From Nematostella vectensis (lineage: Eukaryota; Cnidaria; Anthozoa; Actiniaria; Edwardsiidae), in NCBI RefSeq assembly GCF_932526225.1, contig NC_064035.1:19707969-19767968 (forward strand): DNA of 60,000 bases, written 5' to 3'. How positions within the stretch are numbered: the stretch's first letter is position 1; each line of letters begins with the position of its first letter. Made by a program: the position numbers and the translations under genes. The notes under the pieces were generated by a model, which saw nothing but the letters and a program-made list of their open reading frames with translations, did no database searches and was not told the origin of the DNA. Of the stretch, positions 32,176 through 42,003 are shown piece by piece.

Positions 32176-32525
32176 TGTGACGGAGTCAATGTTATATTAA
32201 TTAGTGGAACTGTCCAGAACATTGTTTACGTGCAGGCTCTCACGCTTGGAACATTGTAGAAATGAATACGTGGTGTTAGAACATGCTAGAATTGGACTTT
32301 TTTCTTAGGATCGTTGTTCTGTTTGCCAGATTATTCTAGAACCATGACTCAGCAGTTTATGAAATGGATGATGTTATGTTTCTATTTATTAGTAACAACA
32401 TTTATGATGTAATTGGGTATATTTAGAAACACCCAAGTAGAGTATATAAAGGAGCTCACTTGTGAATTAGCGGGGGGGACTCAACAATGCCATTCCAAGG
32501 TTGATCAGAAAAACACCTCGTTAGA
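32176..32525 (+). repeat. 3' LTR of the Gmr1-like element
   Basis: A polypurine tract (GGAAGGAGGGGGAAG, 32,161-32,175) is followed at once by TGTGACGGAGTC, a typical LTR start. TATATAAAGG lies at about 32,441. The probable end CGTTAGA at 32,519-32,525 nearly mirrors the TGTGACG start, with the terminal CA mutated to GA. The 5' copy is absent, so the boundary is not proven. Confidence 0.6.
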
Positions 32526-32543
32526 AAGTGGAAGGAGTAATCA

Positions 32544-32834
32544 ATGATCTCTTCCGCCATTACCAGGAGGGTACCTCGAAAGAACGCATCGATCAAAATG
32601 TGCCTTATTGCTATATACAGAACCTGTTACGCAATGTCGCTATTCTTTCTGTGTTTGTGTATTAATATCTCCTATCAAGTGGTTACATCATTTTCTGCGC
32701 AGAATGAAGACAGGCCAAGTATTGCCGAGACTGTGAGAATTGTCCAACAATGGAAACCTGACTGCAATCCCAAGTATTTTATGTTGGACTTCACGGCCGA
32801 AATGGCAGCAAATATGCAATTAACTTCTCGCTAG
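32544..32834 (+). pseudogene. MULE-type transposase-domain fragment
   Basis: The informative part reads VTSFSAQNEDRPSIAETVRI, then QQWKPDCNPKYFMLDFTAEM. The pattern of aliphatic-Q-x-E, S-I-x-E-(A/T), W-x-P, then P-x-x-F-M-x-D is the central part of MULE transposase domains, where the D of FMLD is a catalytic residue. Only about 60 codons are recognisable. The first ATG lies in the tail of the LTR region, so the start is meaningless. The rest of the domain is not found up to 33,000. Confidence 0.45.
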
Positions 32835-34605
32835 AACGGAACCAAATAGCGTCATATTAAGCTTTTATCGAGGTACAAAGTAATATGAGTTACATTTCTC
32901 TTTCAGAGTGTTTTTTACTTTTGTGCGACTTCCACAAGGAAAAGGAGTGGGGGCGAGTGTACTAACAAAATTATTATTCGTATCACAGATCAACCGGGCT
33001 ACACAATCCATAGCAGACCAAGTCCTGGTTGCTGATCCAATTGCAGTAGGAAATCTTGTATAGGAATTGGCAGCAAATGCAGTATCTAATGCTGGATCAA
33101 ATTCGGAGAACCAGGCAGCTACAGTAAACCTGCAAGAAAACTTTGTATCTTTGAGTTAAGGCCTCTAGCAGGTAATTGGTTTTCAAAAATTTGTTCAACC
33201 TGAAACACGTTAGTAGCCCTTTCAAAGTGTGTGATCGGTCTGATCTGTTTTGATCTATACATGATTAAGTTAAACTGCTCATTTGTGAATCATCGTTATA
33301 CAGTTTTTTTTCTCCCAACAGCAGCAGATTCCTTGGTATGTGCAGCTGGGCTGTTAAACCAGAGAAAAAAAAAAGCGAAATTTAACATTTACCGGCATCC
33401 ATGGAGAGATGGACACAACTTCTGCATCCTTTCCGAACAGTCCAAAATAAGGACACAATGTATTAACTGTATTATCTCTCATCAGTCATGTCAACAACGA
33501 GCAACATGAGAAGCACACACACTTGCTTTTGGGCTATTGAACACTCGCAACAGCAATTGTGTTTGATGATTGTTTATACTAACAGATAGCCACTTTTTCT
33601 TGCTTTCTTTTAGTACTCCCTCAAACGGCATCACCAATGCAAACTGAACTCCACCAGAAAGATGGCGAAAGTCACGAGGTACTCAGTAGACAGTATTAAC
33701 AAGAGTATGGCTACAATGGTAAATACCTTGGCTTCTTCAAAAGTCCCCACTCGCAAACTGGCTAGGGCAGCAATGCTTCAAGAAAAAGCCACAGCCGGAG
33801 TCGCCCACTCGGGAATAAGCAGACCACGCCACACCGAGGAATATGAGGAAATTGGAGAGTTATTGAGGTCATACCTCTAACGAGGGAATAACGTCCAACA
33901 ACTTGCCTGACCGAGAGAGAGGTAGAGTTTTTTTATGTCCTAGAGGCCAATATAGAAGATGAGGAACTGGTTTTCGAGACAGTCAACGACCAAATAGACA
34001 AAATCACAAAAAAAGCTGTGGGGATCGAGCATTACTGCCGACAGGCATTACTGGCAAAACATGTGAAACTGCACCGTGAAACTACCTCGAAATCTTAGAG
34101 CAGCGTGTGAACCCGAAAAAAAAACATTCGCCATTTTACAATGGTGGCAAACATAAGCAAACGAGAAAAATGGGTACCCAAAGGGTACACGAGTCTAGGT
34201 GCTAACGGCCACAGTTTCACTGGTGATTATTATAGTAAAATAAAACTGCTTTAAGGTACTGTTTTGCTAAAGGTGGTGTGCTTTGTATTGATGACGACTA
34301 TGGCAAGGAAAGCAGTGGAGACCTCATTGGAGGCACTGGAGTCTTGCCTTCCAGTCATGATCTTCGCAGGATACCTTCTCAAAAAGGTGACCTTTGCTTT
34401 GACATTTTCGCCAATAGGCATTGAAATTTAATTGTTACAAATATATTGTATCTATTTGTTTGGCCGTTGTGTTGTGGGTTTAGGCGGTGTTTCTTAGTGC
34501 TCTTTTCTTAGTTCTCAAACTCCGCCAAAATGGCTACAAGTACTGATACAAAGGATTAATGATTTGTTGACTTTTTCTAATAAATATGTGAAATGTCTTT
34601 AGAAA
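32835..34605. other. Coding-like scraps, unrecognised
   Basis: Several frames look mildly coding: IADQVLVADPIAVGNLV (about 33,010), the 72-codon frame at 33,662-33,880 with KVPTRKLARAAMLQEKATAG, FFYVLEANIEDEELVFETVN (about 33,935) and LCIDDDYGKESSGDLIGGTG (about 34,285). They are separated by stops and share no family I can name. They may be exons or pieces of one broken gene linked to the MULE-like fragment. Confidence 0.3.
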
Positions 34606-34611
34606 GTGAGA

Positions 34612-34680
34612 TTGTGGTGCGATAGCTCAGTCGTACAGGCTTCGCTTCTCAAGCAAGAGGACCAGGGTATGAATAATGGT
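34612..34680 (+). repeat. tRNA-derived (SINE-like) sequence
   Basis: GGTGCGATAGCTCAGTCGTA contains a near-perfect pol III A box (TAGCTCAGTCG). About 40 bp further, AGGGTATGAATAATGG resembles a degraded B box (GGTTCGAATCC). The segment between has a tRNA-like AAGCAAGAGGACCAGGGT variable/T-arm region. No intact cloverleaf can be folded: the anticodon stem-loop is too short. It is a tRNA-derived relic, not a tRNA gene. Confidence 0.5.
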
Positions 34681-34689
34681 CGAATAACA

Positions 34690-35990
34690 CAGAAGAAAAA
34701 GAAAACTACACACCTGACAATCAGATCCTGGAATGTCAGAACCCTGTTGGACAACCCCCACGCTGACAGACCAGAACACAGGACTGCCCTCATCGCCCAA
34801 GAACTCGCCAGATACAGCATAGACATGGAGGCTTTGAGTGAGACATGATTTGCAGACGAGGGTCAGCTCACAGAAACTGGCGCTGTCTACACCTTCTTCT
34901 GGAGTGGACGCAGTGAAGAGGATAGACGTGATCGATTCTGTTCAATCTTAAATTACATAAATGACCTCCCAGATTGCATCAGCTTTATGCATATCGCCAT
35001 GTTTGCTGACAACACAAAGTGTTTTAGAGCCATAAACTCTCCAAACTACGTTCCAAAACTGCAGAGAGATCTCCACTCGCTCTCAGCGTGGGCACTCGAT
35101 AACAAGCCCCTGTTCCGACCAACCAAATGTTAGAACCTCCCCATTACACGTAAAAGAAGCAACTTCCCAAGGAACTACACTCTTGACAGTGAGATTCCCA
35201 AGAAGGTGCAGTCCGTTCGTATCCTGGGTGTCCAAATCCCTAAAGATCTCTCCTGGTGCGTAACATAAAAAAAGGCAGTGTGTCGAAAGCAAACAAGATG
35301 CTTTGCATTCTCTGTAGCCACTTTATGTCTCTATTGTACGGTCTCACCTGACTTAGGCGAGTCAAGTCTGGGCACACTGTTAGCTGGGCTCTCTGTATTT
35401 AAAGCGCATCTTGGAGCGCATGCAGAGAAGGGCAACAATTTATATGCTTTTACGGGCTGGAGCTCAGCTATAAACAACATGTCCTTAAACTCAGTCTTTT
35501 ACGCTTGTCATTCTTCCCCTAATACCCTCTATCAAGAGAGGAATTCATATCGACATCTCTAATATACTCCAGTTTTTGCAGTCTCCCACTTGTTGCAGAG
35601 TGACAGGCCTTGATCTTTGTCTGATTAGTTTGCATACTTCCACCATCCGTGAATCTTACTTTGTAAGCATCTGCCCAACCTGGAATGCTCTCCCTCTCGA
35701 AATAAGACCCTCTAAGAGAACTTCTCTCTTCAAGCAGAGACTGAAAGATAAGTTTTCTTGCGCATCAACTTCAACAACTCTTTTACGCAGACAATATCCG
35801 CACCTGGAGCATTATCTGCCCCATATGCAGCATGTTTATGCTAGCTTTTTACCATTTATCAATTGTTTCTATTTTTATGTATTTGTTTTGTATGTACTGT
35901 CTGCTGATCGCCGGAGACTAAAGCTTGTTAGGGACCCCTTTCCTATTCTTTTATCTCCGTTTCGGCCATCATCCCCATAAATGTCATACA
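34690..35990 (+). pseudogene. LINE (CR1/L2-like): endonuclease start joined to RT C-terminal part
   Basis: The first frame has LTIRSWNVRTLLDN, ELARYSIDMEALSET and FADEGQLTETGAVYTFFWSG, the start of an APE-type endonuclease. At about 34,925 it jumps to YINDLPDCISFMHIAMFADN, the RT palm, where the FADD active site reads FADN. Then come LQRDLHSLSAWALDN and VQSVRILGVQIPKDLSW, and finally CPTWNALPLEIRPSKRTSLF, which is the C-terminal end of LINE ORF2. Some 1-1.5 kb of EN and RT is therefore deleted, and many frameshifts follow. The tRNA-like head lies immediately upstream. Confidence 0.8.
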
Positions 35991-35999
35991 TAAAATAAA

Positions 36000-36425
36000 A
36001 TATAATGAATCACGGTTACCATTTGTGTCACCAGTTGTGACAACTTTTACATGTCAGTGACTTTTTTAAAGGATCTTTTACTTGTTAAGACACCAGGGAG
36101 AGAAAAGTGAATGAAAGGAACGGTTACTGGTATTGAGGGTACCATGAATAATGTAGTGCATGTAGATGGAATGCAATGGAGAAAGTATAAGACACATTTG
36201 AACTGTCCAGATAGTACTTATATTTTTCATGTTCATTACTTGTGTTACAGAGGAGGATGTTAAATATTGGAATCCTTGTGTTGAGTATGCGCACAGACAC
36301 ATGACAGCGAAGTAGAAGCACATGGTTTGACAAGTTGTTATCTCTATTCGTGCTTCAATTATGTACCCTTTTTCATGTGCCAATGACTTTGCCATGTTTG
36401 ACCAAAAATGAAGTGCAGAGAACAG
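36000..36425. other. No gene recognised
   Basis: Possible upstream part of the piggyBac-like remnant, but I see no motif on either strand. Confidence 0.35.
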
Positions 36426-36945
36426 TCGGCGTCTACACTGTGAAGCAGCCAATGGCCATCAACAATAATGTCCCTGGGTGGACAGATCTCACCAGTTGAT
36501 GACAAAGAACAATGATCTGTCAATGTGCAGGAGATGGTGGAAAGTGCTCTTCTTCCACATGATTGATATGATATAGCTGTTGTAAATAGCTACATTCTTT
36601 TCAAGCTTCACCGTGCCTAGAACCAACACAACACAGCACTTCATTGCCCAAAGAAGTACTCAGTTGCTGCGTTAAGAGAAGAACTTGTAAAACAAATGAC
36701 AGGTTTAGAGAAGTTTGCCTCCCCCCCCCCCCCCTCCTACCTACAAGCCACCAACTAGGGCACCTAACCAGTTTGGGATTGTGTACATGCCAATGATGTC
36801 AGATGTGAAGCAAAACTGTCAGGTTTGTTATGCAAACACAGAAAGAAACTGAAGGTCAGGACCTTTTGACAAGCACCACAATGTCAGGCATACCTGCACC
36901 TCACCAGCACCCAGGACTGTTTCAAAGTATGGCACAGTTAGTATT
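36426..36945 (+). pseudogene. piggyBac-like transposase C-terminal fragment
   Basis: In shifting frames the plus strand reads NNNVPGWTDL, then NNDLSMCRRWWKVLFFHMID, then AVVNSYILFKLHRA and KKYSVAALREELVKQM. This resembles the end of DDE_Tnp_1_7 (piggyBac-type) transposases: the (N/Y)-x-x-M-G-G-V-D-x-x-D-Q block, the R-R-W-W-x-x-x-F helix and V-N-(S/A)-Y. A possible C-terminal zinc ribbon follows (CQVCYANTERN). A 14-base C run at about 36,721 sits in the hinge. The catalytic Asp motifs are absent or destroyed. Confidence 0.5.
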
Positions 36946-37355
36946 TCCATGAGTAAGAGTGTATTGAGATGTGTAGTTTGCTAGGACAATGCCATGTACA
37001 GATCATATTTTATTACCGTTGTCTTGTTTTTCATAATTTATTTAGTGAATATTAGCAATTATAAGCAAGAGATGCTAGGCAGAATAACAAAAAGCTGCCT
37101 ATTAGTGTGTACAAGACACTATTAAACCATGATATATTCTTCTTATTTGAAATATTGTTGTTGGTTTTAGAAAAAAAAACATTTTTATTACAGTCCCCAA
37201 AATAGATAGTCCCCTAAATTACAATCCCCTAAAAATTTATATAGTTTACATATGGTAAACCTTTGTACTGTAACTTTTACTTCTTGTGTATTGGGCTTAA
37301 TTTTTTTTTAATATTTTAAATATTACATAAGGTAACATCATAATTAGATTATTAA

Positions 37356-37955
37356 TGTTACGAAGGACTTAAAGTAAAAGGACCTTAGAATATAGGATTT
37401 ATAAGTGCAATTTTGTGAATAGGAAATTCTAGTAAGTTCTAGTATTGTAAAAAGTAGGACCTAGATTGTTAGTTCTAGCATAGTAGTAGAAGTCTTTGTA
37501 AATAAGGCATATTTTTGTAGATATTTCTTGAAAGCACGCAGTCACGCCATATTGTTTTGACTATTTCTAGGGTGTTCTAGAAAGTAGCGAGACAAATACA
37601 AATGAAAAGACATTTAGTAGTTACTGGAACTTGCTCGAGTGAGCAATAGCAAAATCACATAAATTCGGGAAAGTTCTTAGTAATTGGTTAATTAGCTATA
37701 TTTAGTAAACAGAAGAGTATAAAAAGAGAAGCAATAGTATCGTAGGCAGTTGAATTAAGTCGAATAAAAAGTCAAATACATAGTCGAAAAGACAGTTGAA
37801 TATAGTTAAACAGTCAAATCGAAAAATAACACAGAAGTAGAATTGAAAAGTTAACAAGTTATCGTCAAGAAGTGAACATCGAAAGAGTTATCCTCGTATA
37901 AAAATAAAGAAAGATCCTCGGAAAACAAAGTATTTTTTCTGTGTTTCGCTCAACA
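37356..37955 (+). repeat. Possible solo LTR
   Basis: Starts TGTTACGAAGGAC and ends CGCTCAACA, giving a TGTT…AACA inverted end. TATAAAAAG lies at about 37,710 and AATAAAG at about 37,905, in the order promoter then polyA signal. No flanking 5-bp duplication is conserved and no primer-binding site or internal sequence follows, so it would be a decayed solo LTR. Confidence 0.4.
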
Positions 37956-38955
37956 ACAAATACTAAAAATAATTAGTAAACAATGAAGAAATAAAAAAAG
38001 TTAACCGATGTGTAGCCCATTTTATAAGCTTTCCATAGACATACAGCAGAAGCAAATCAGATAAAAGCAGAGGTGACAGTACATTTTTCAAACAGACACA
38101 TTTCAGGGCAGGCACCAGGTACATCGCTGCGTTATTGCGGGCTCACGCATGCACGCCGTGACCATCATGATACGAATGTTTCTCCGTTTCCTTTCGAGCT
38201 TTGTTTGCAATGCATTATATGAAATATCACCAAATAGATAGCCGTTAAGTACTCAGCTTTGCTTACCTGAATGTAAAGCTTAAGTTAGCCGGTAACATTG
38301 TCGTTTCGTGCGGTGAATTAAGTTAACGAGATCCTCGACAGCTCGTGTTTACAAAGTCGGCATATTCTGCAAAAATATCAGGGACAAAATATCAAATTAG
38401 ATACTCAACAAAAGTCTGAAAGATTATAAGCAAGATACTTGCTTACCTAGTTTAAAAAGTCGAATAGAGGCTGGAAATATCATTGAAAATTGAGGAGAAA
38501 TTGGAGGAACTTTCAGCTCTCGCCACATGCTCTCGTCACCGTTTGGAATGCGAAGCGCATGCGCCTACTTATTGCAGGCTCAATAGGCCCAGCTCGTGCG
38601 GGATATGGGAACGAGATCCGGCTACCCGTAGACCCGAAACGATGACACCAATACAAGGGTAGCTCGTAAATTACTCGCCCAAATAGCTTAGAACTCACCC
38701 AGACTACATTGAAACAAACAATTAAGTACGAATAATTTAGATTTTTAAGATTTTATATCATAGTAGAATGAACGGCTCATTTTAACTCCATGCGTTTACT
38801 ACAAACTAAGAGTCACGACGTAGCGTGTCCTGGGGTACCTGTGGCACACTAAATAGGGTATAATCCATAATCATAGCTGTCTTTTCACCCGCATTAGGCG
38901 GGTGTCACAAGATTTTGGACCTCATCAAAAGCCGAATTTTTGTGAGAATTTTTCA
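37956..38955. other. No gene seen
   Basis: No supportable frame. The segment at about 38,540-38,660 is locally GC-rich with GCGCATGCGC and a possible interspersed repeat, but it has no recognised terminal structure. Confidence 0.4.
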
Positions 38956-38959
38956 TACA

Positions 38960-39720
38960 TTCTCTGTATTAACCGGCATTGGATCTTTTACTTATTATAT
39001 TAGCTCACACAACAAATAACAAAAACAAAACTAAAAGTATGGATATTCACTCCTTGTTCGTTCGTATCATGCATGCATTTTGCATTTACAATCAGATACA
39101 GGAGCCGACACGCGTCACTGACAAAACAAAAGCATTGACCGATGTTGTGTTAGCTAGCCATTCCGAACGCTTTGCGACATGCGGGAAATTGAAGCTCGGA
39201 CTAAGCGACCACGAACTTGTTTACGCTATCAGAAAAAGCAAAACACCGAGACCAATGGCGTGAGAGTGTGTTTACAGAAGCATGAAGCACTTCAACGAAA
39301 GCGAGTTCCTCAAAGACCTTGGGCGTGTCCCATGGGACTCGGCCTATACCTGTGTTGGACACGCACGCTCCTCTAAAGAAAAAACGCATCAGAGGCGACC
39401 AGCTACCCTGGATCACCCCGCAGCTTCATCGTGAAATTTTTCACCGCAATCATCTGACGTTTCCTGGGAGGCCTATCGTAAACAGAGAAATAAAGTGACG
39501 TGGCTAAAGCGAACGGGAATGAAGTCGTTTTGCATGGACGACTCACCAAACAACACGGGGAATTTTGGAAGAAAATAAAGCCCCTTATCCATGGCAAAAT
39601 AAAGTCTCGTTCTAAGATTGTATTGCTAGAGGAGGATAGGCTAATATCCGATCCCCTACAGGTAGCAGAAACATTCAACAACTTTTGATGGCAACTTGAA
39701 TGTTGGATGTTGATGACTTT
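38960..39720 (+). pseudogene. LINE fragment: endonuclease C-terminus to RT start
   Basis: Frames include IYNQIQEPTRVTDKTKALTD followed by SDHELVYAIRK, the end of an APE-type endonuclease. SDHELVY contains the catalytic S-D-H. Then come FNESEFLKDLGRVPWDSAYT, RGDQLPWITPQLHREI, and FWKKIKPLIHGKIKSRSKIV with LISDPLQVAETFNNF, the linker before the RT domain. Frameshifts occur near 39,245, 39,400 and 39,500. It is the middle of a CR1/L2-like ORF2; neither the endonuclease start nor RT catalytic motifs remain. It does not overlap in content with the LINE at 34,690, so both could derive from one family. Confidence 0.75.
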
Positions 39721-41420
39721 ATGCATCACCCGATTCAGAGCATTGGCGAGAATCAAAAGAGCATAAGATAAGAGAGGGACACTTTGGTCCGCGCGCCATG
39801 TGATTCCGAATCTGGCTATTTTTAGTAACCACTACCCCACCACTGCGTGAAAGTATTTTTACTCACCCTACCCCCGCGCTTTGGCTTTGCCTCTGTTTTG
39901 TGACTTGAAACCGAAAAAACAACACCCTATTTGCACAAATACCATCGAAAATTTCATTCTAGCATCAAGGATACAGAAAGTTGCGGCATATAAAGGGGAT
40001 GTACTACTTCGAGGATTGCAAGATTTCGAAAACGTTTAAAAAAAAAGTTTGCCAATATATCCCAACGGAGTTACGCATATCTGGTCCAGCCATTGCGCTA
40101 CCGCTGACCAGCCTGAAGAACTATGAGAAATAAAAATGAGCCAGCATCAACTACAAGGGAAACATGTGGACCCCAACACCCCCCCCCCTCCCCCTCAAAT
40201 CTTGATTTAAAAAAAGTTGCAAACTTTATTTTAACAGTAATAGCGAAAAGGAAAAGGTGAGTTAATAGTTCAACCGCTTCCGTTCTCGTGCCTAGTTTGG
40301 TGGAGAACGGTTGTAAATCTATCAGACATGTCACATTTTCACGTGAGGCTTTTGAATTCCCAAATCAATTCCATAGTTTCCATTGCCGATGACACATTCG
40401 TAAAGTCTTTCAATCTGTTTTCGAACATCACGTTTTATGCTGTTAGTTTGTATACAGTATACCACAAGGTCGCAACTCGGCTGACTAGTTCCTTCTAGTT
40501 AGAACGCAGCAAGCACGCAGTTGTTTTTGTCTCAATAATCTTCTTTTTGTTTTGTTTTATTGTTTCGTTCTTGTATTTTCCGACGCGTTCTCCGTGTTTA
40601 CTAGAAAACTTGGCCATGTCACGTTGCGAAAAACGTGCTTCGGCTAGCAGGTAGGTAGCTGTTCGCGCGCCAAGGGTAATGCTCAGAGCACGCAACGAAA
40701 TTTGGCCGAGTTTTTTTGTTTGTTTGTTTTTTAAGTTAACAGGGAAGTTAACTCACCAAAATTAGAGTAAAGATAAAACTTAGAGATTATGTGGCTTAGA
40801 TGTTAACATAACAAACTCTGCTCCTCTTTCCCTTGCAGAAGCACTGGTTTCACTCTTTCAGAGCAAGTAATGAAGTGGGAGTAGTAAATATATACAATAC
40901 ATGTTATATTGCTTTTTATTAAACCTCTTATTTGTCTGGCTAATATATGCACATATTCTCAGGCCATTAAAAGTCGCCCGACTTTGGTCGTGCCACAGTC
41001 TAGCAACAAATATTCAAACGCACTGAAGTCCAGGAAAACGGTATGACCCTATATGTGTATCACAGGGAACGGAGGGTGACAAAATAAATACATTTCGCGT
41101 GAAGGTGTGGACCTTAGGTCTTCGCTCAAACCCGTCAAATGGCCATAAATTCTGTAACAATATATACAAACTAAATAAAGGACGCCACGATCCTTTATGT
41201 CATACTTTGGTATGAATAACCCTAGATTTGTAGCGAGGATGAACCTCATAACTGCAGCACGTGCGCCACTCATTCATATTTGTGGGCCCTGAAGCACAAA
41301 ACGTGCAGTTTGGGCGCGGCGGGGAGCCCTTGAGTCGAGGTCGCTCATCTTCTCTTCCTCTATGCCGAGTCTACAGTCTGTGTCAATATCAAGATTTCAT
41401 GTAGGACCCAGCTGTCAGAC
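39721..41420. other. Intergenic, no gene seen
   Basis: A short LINE tail may continue to about 39,800. A C-rich run lies at about 40,180-40,195. Otherwise nothing is recognisable before the 3' end of the PPP4R4 gene. Confidence 0.5.
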
Positions 41421-41421
41421 G

Positions 41422-42003
41422 TTTATTCTTTGATCCAGTGCTTCGTTCACTGCTGTGGAAAGAAAAAAAACCACTAAGTTCAGGATTGTTTTAGGTCCTT
41501 CATCATCGTTGTTGTGGTGATGATTGACGATTAATGTCATCATAATGGTTATAGCCATCATTATTGCTACCTTTGTTGTTGTTGTTATTATTGTTGCTGC
41601 CGCGGTCATGTAGATTGAGATCATTATTTTTACCGCCGTGATTGCAGTTCCCATTGTTATCGATTACACAGTTTTGAGATCCGGTTGAATTACTGATGTC
41701 ATGTTATCGCCATGTTGCTGTTGTGGCTTATATTTTTGCTGTTTTCGTTATAACTGTTGCAGTAACTGTTGTTGTCGTCGTTTGTATTGTTGTTGTTGTC
41801 GCTACTGTTGTTGCTGTTCTAGTTGTTATAAGTGGTGCCTCTTCGGCATAATTACGAACTACAAACTATGGCCTCGTGTTTTAAAGTATTGTTGTTGTCG
41901 CTACAGTATTGTTGTTGCTGTCGTTATTATAATTGCTGTTGTCGCAATTGCTGATGTTGTTGTTAGTGTTGCAGTTGTTGTCAGTGTTGCCTCTTCCGCC
42001 TAC
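41422..42003 (-). terminator. Probable PPP4R4 3' UTR with polyadenylation signal and triplet repeats
   Basis: Reading on the minus strand, the interval follows the stop codon at 42,004 and reaches AATAAA at 41,427-41,422. Much of it (about 41,500-41,990) is biased to AAC/ACA triplets on that strand (GTT/TTG on plus), interrupted and imperfect. The polyA site itself is inferred. Confidence 0.45.

Larger units (their letters stand above)
29097..32525 (+). mobile_element. Ty3-type LTR retrotransposon with integrase before RT (Gmr1-like order), decayed
   Basis: Protease-like, integrase, RT and RNase H segments follow one another on the plus strand, and the unit ends in a 3' LTR. Sequence between integrase and RT is continuous coding-like material, including a GPY/F-type block (QWQGPYKVRRQVGPVDYEID), so the order looks original rather than a join of two copies. 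Gmr1-type elements are a known Ty3/gypsy branch with this copia-like order. Stops and frameshifts are scattered throughout, the RT catalytic core is deleted near 31,530, and no 5' LTR is found. Confidence 0.75.

Noticed and set aside
34606-34680. Functional tRNA gene
   Set aside because: A box is good, but the B box is degraded and no proper anticodon arm or acceptor stem can be folded.
36078-36452. 124-aa minus-strand ORF
   Set aside because: Composition is unlike a conserved protein, and its low-coordinate neighbour on the plus strand is a piggyBac-like remnant; no domain is visible.
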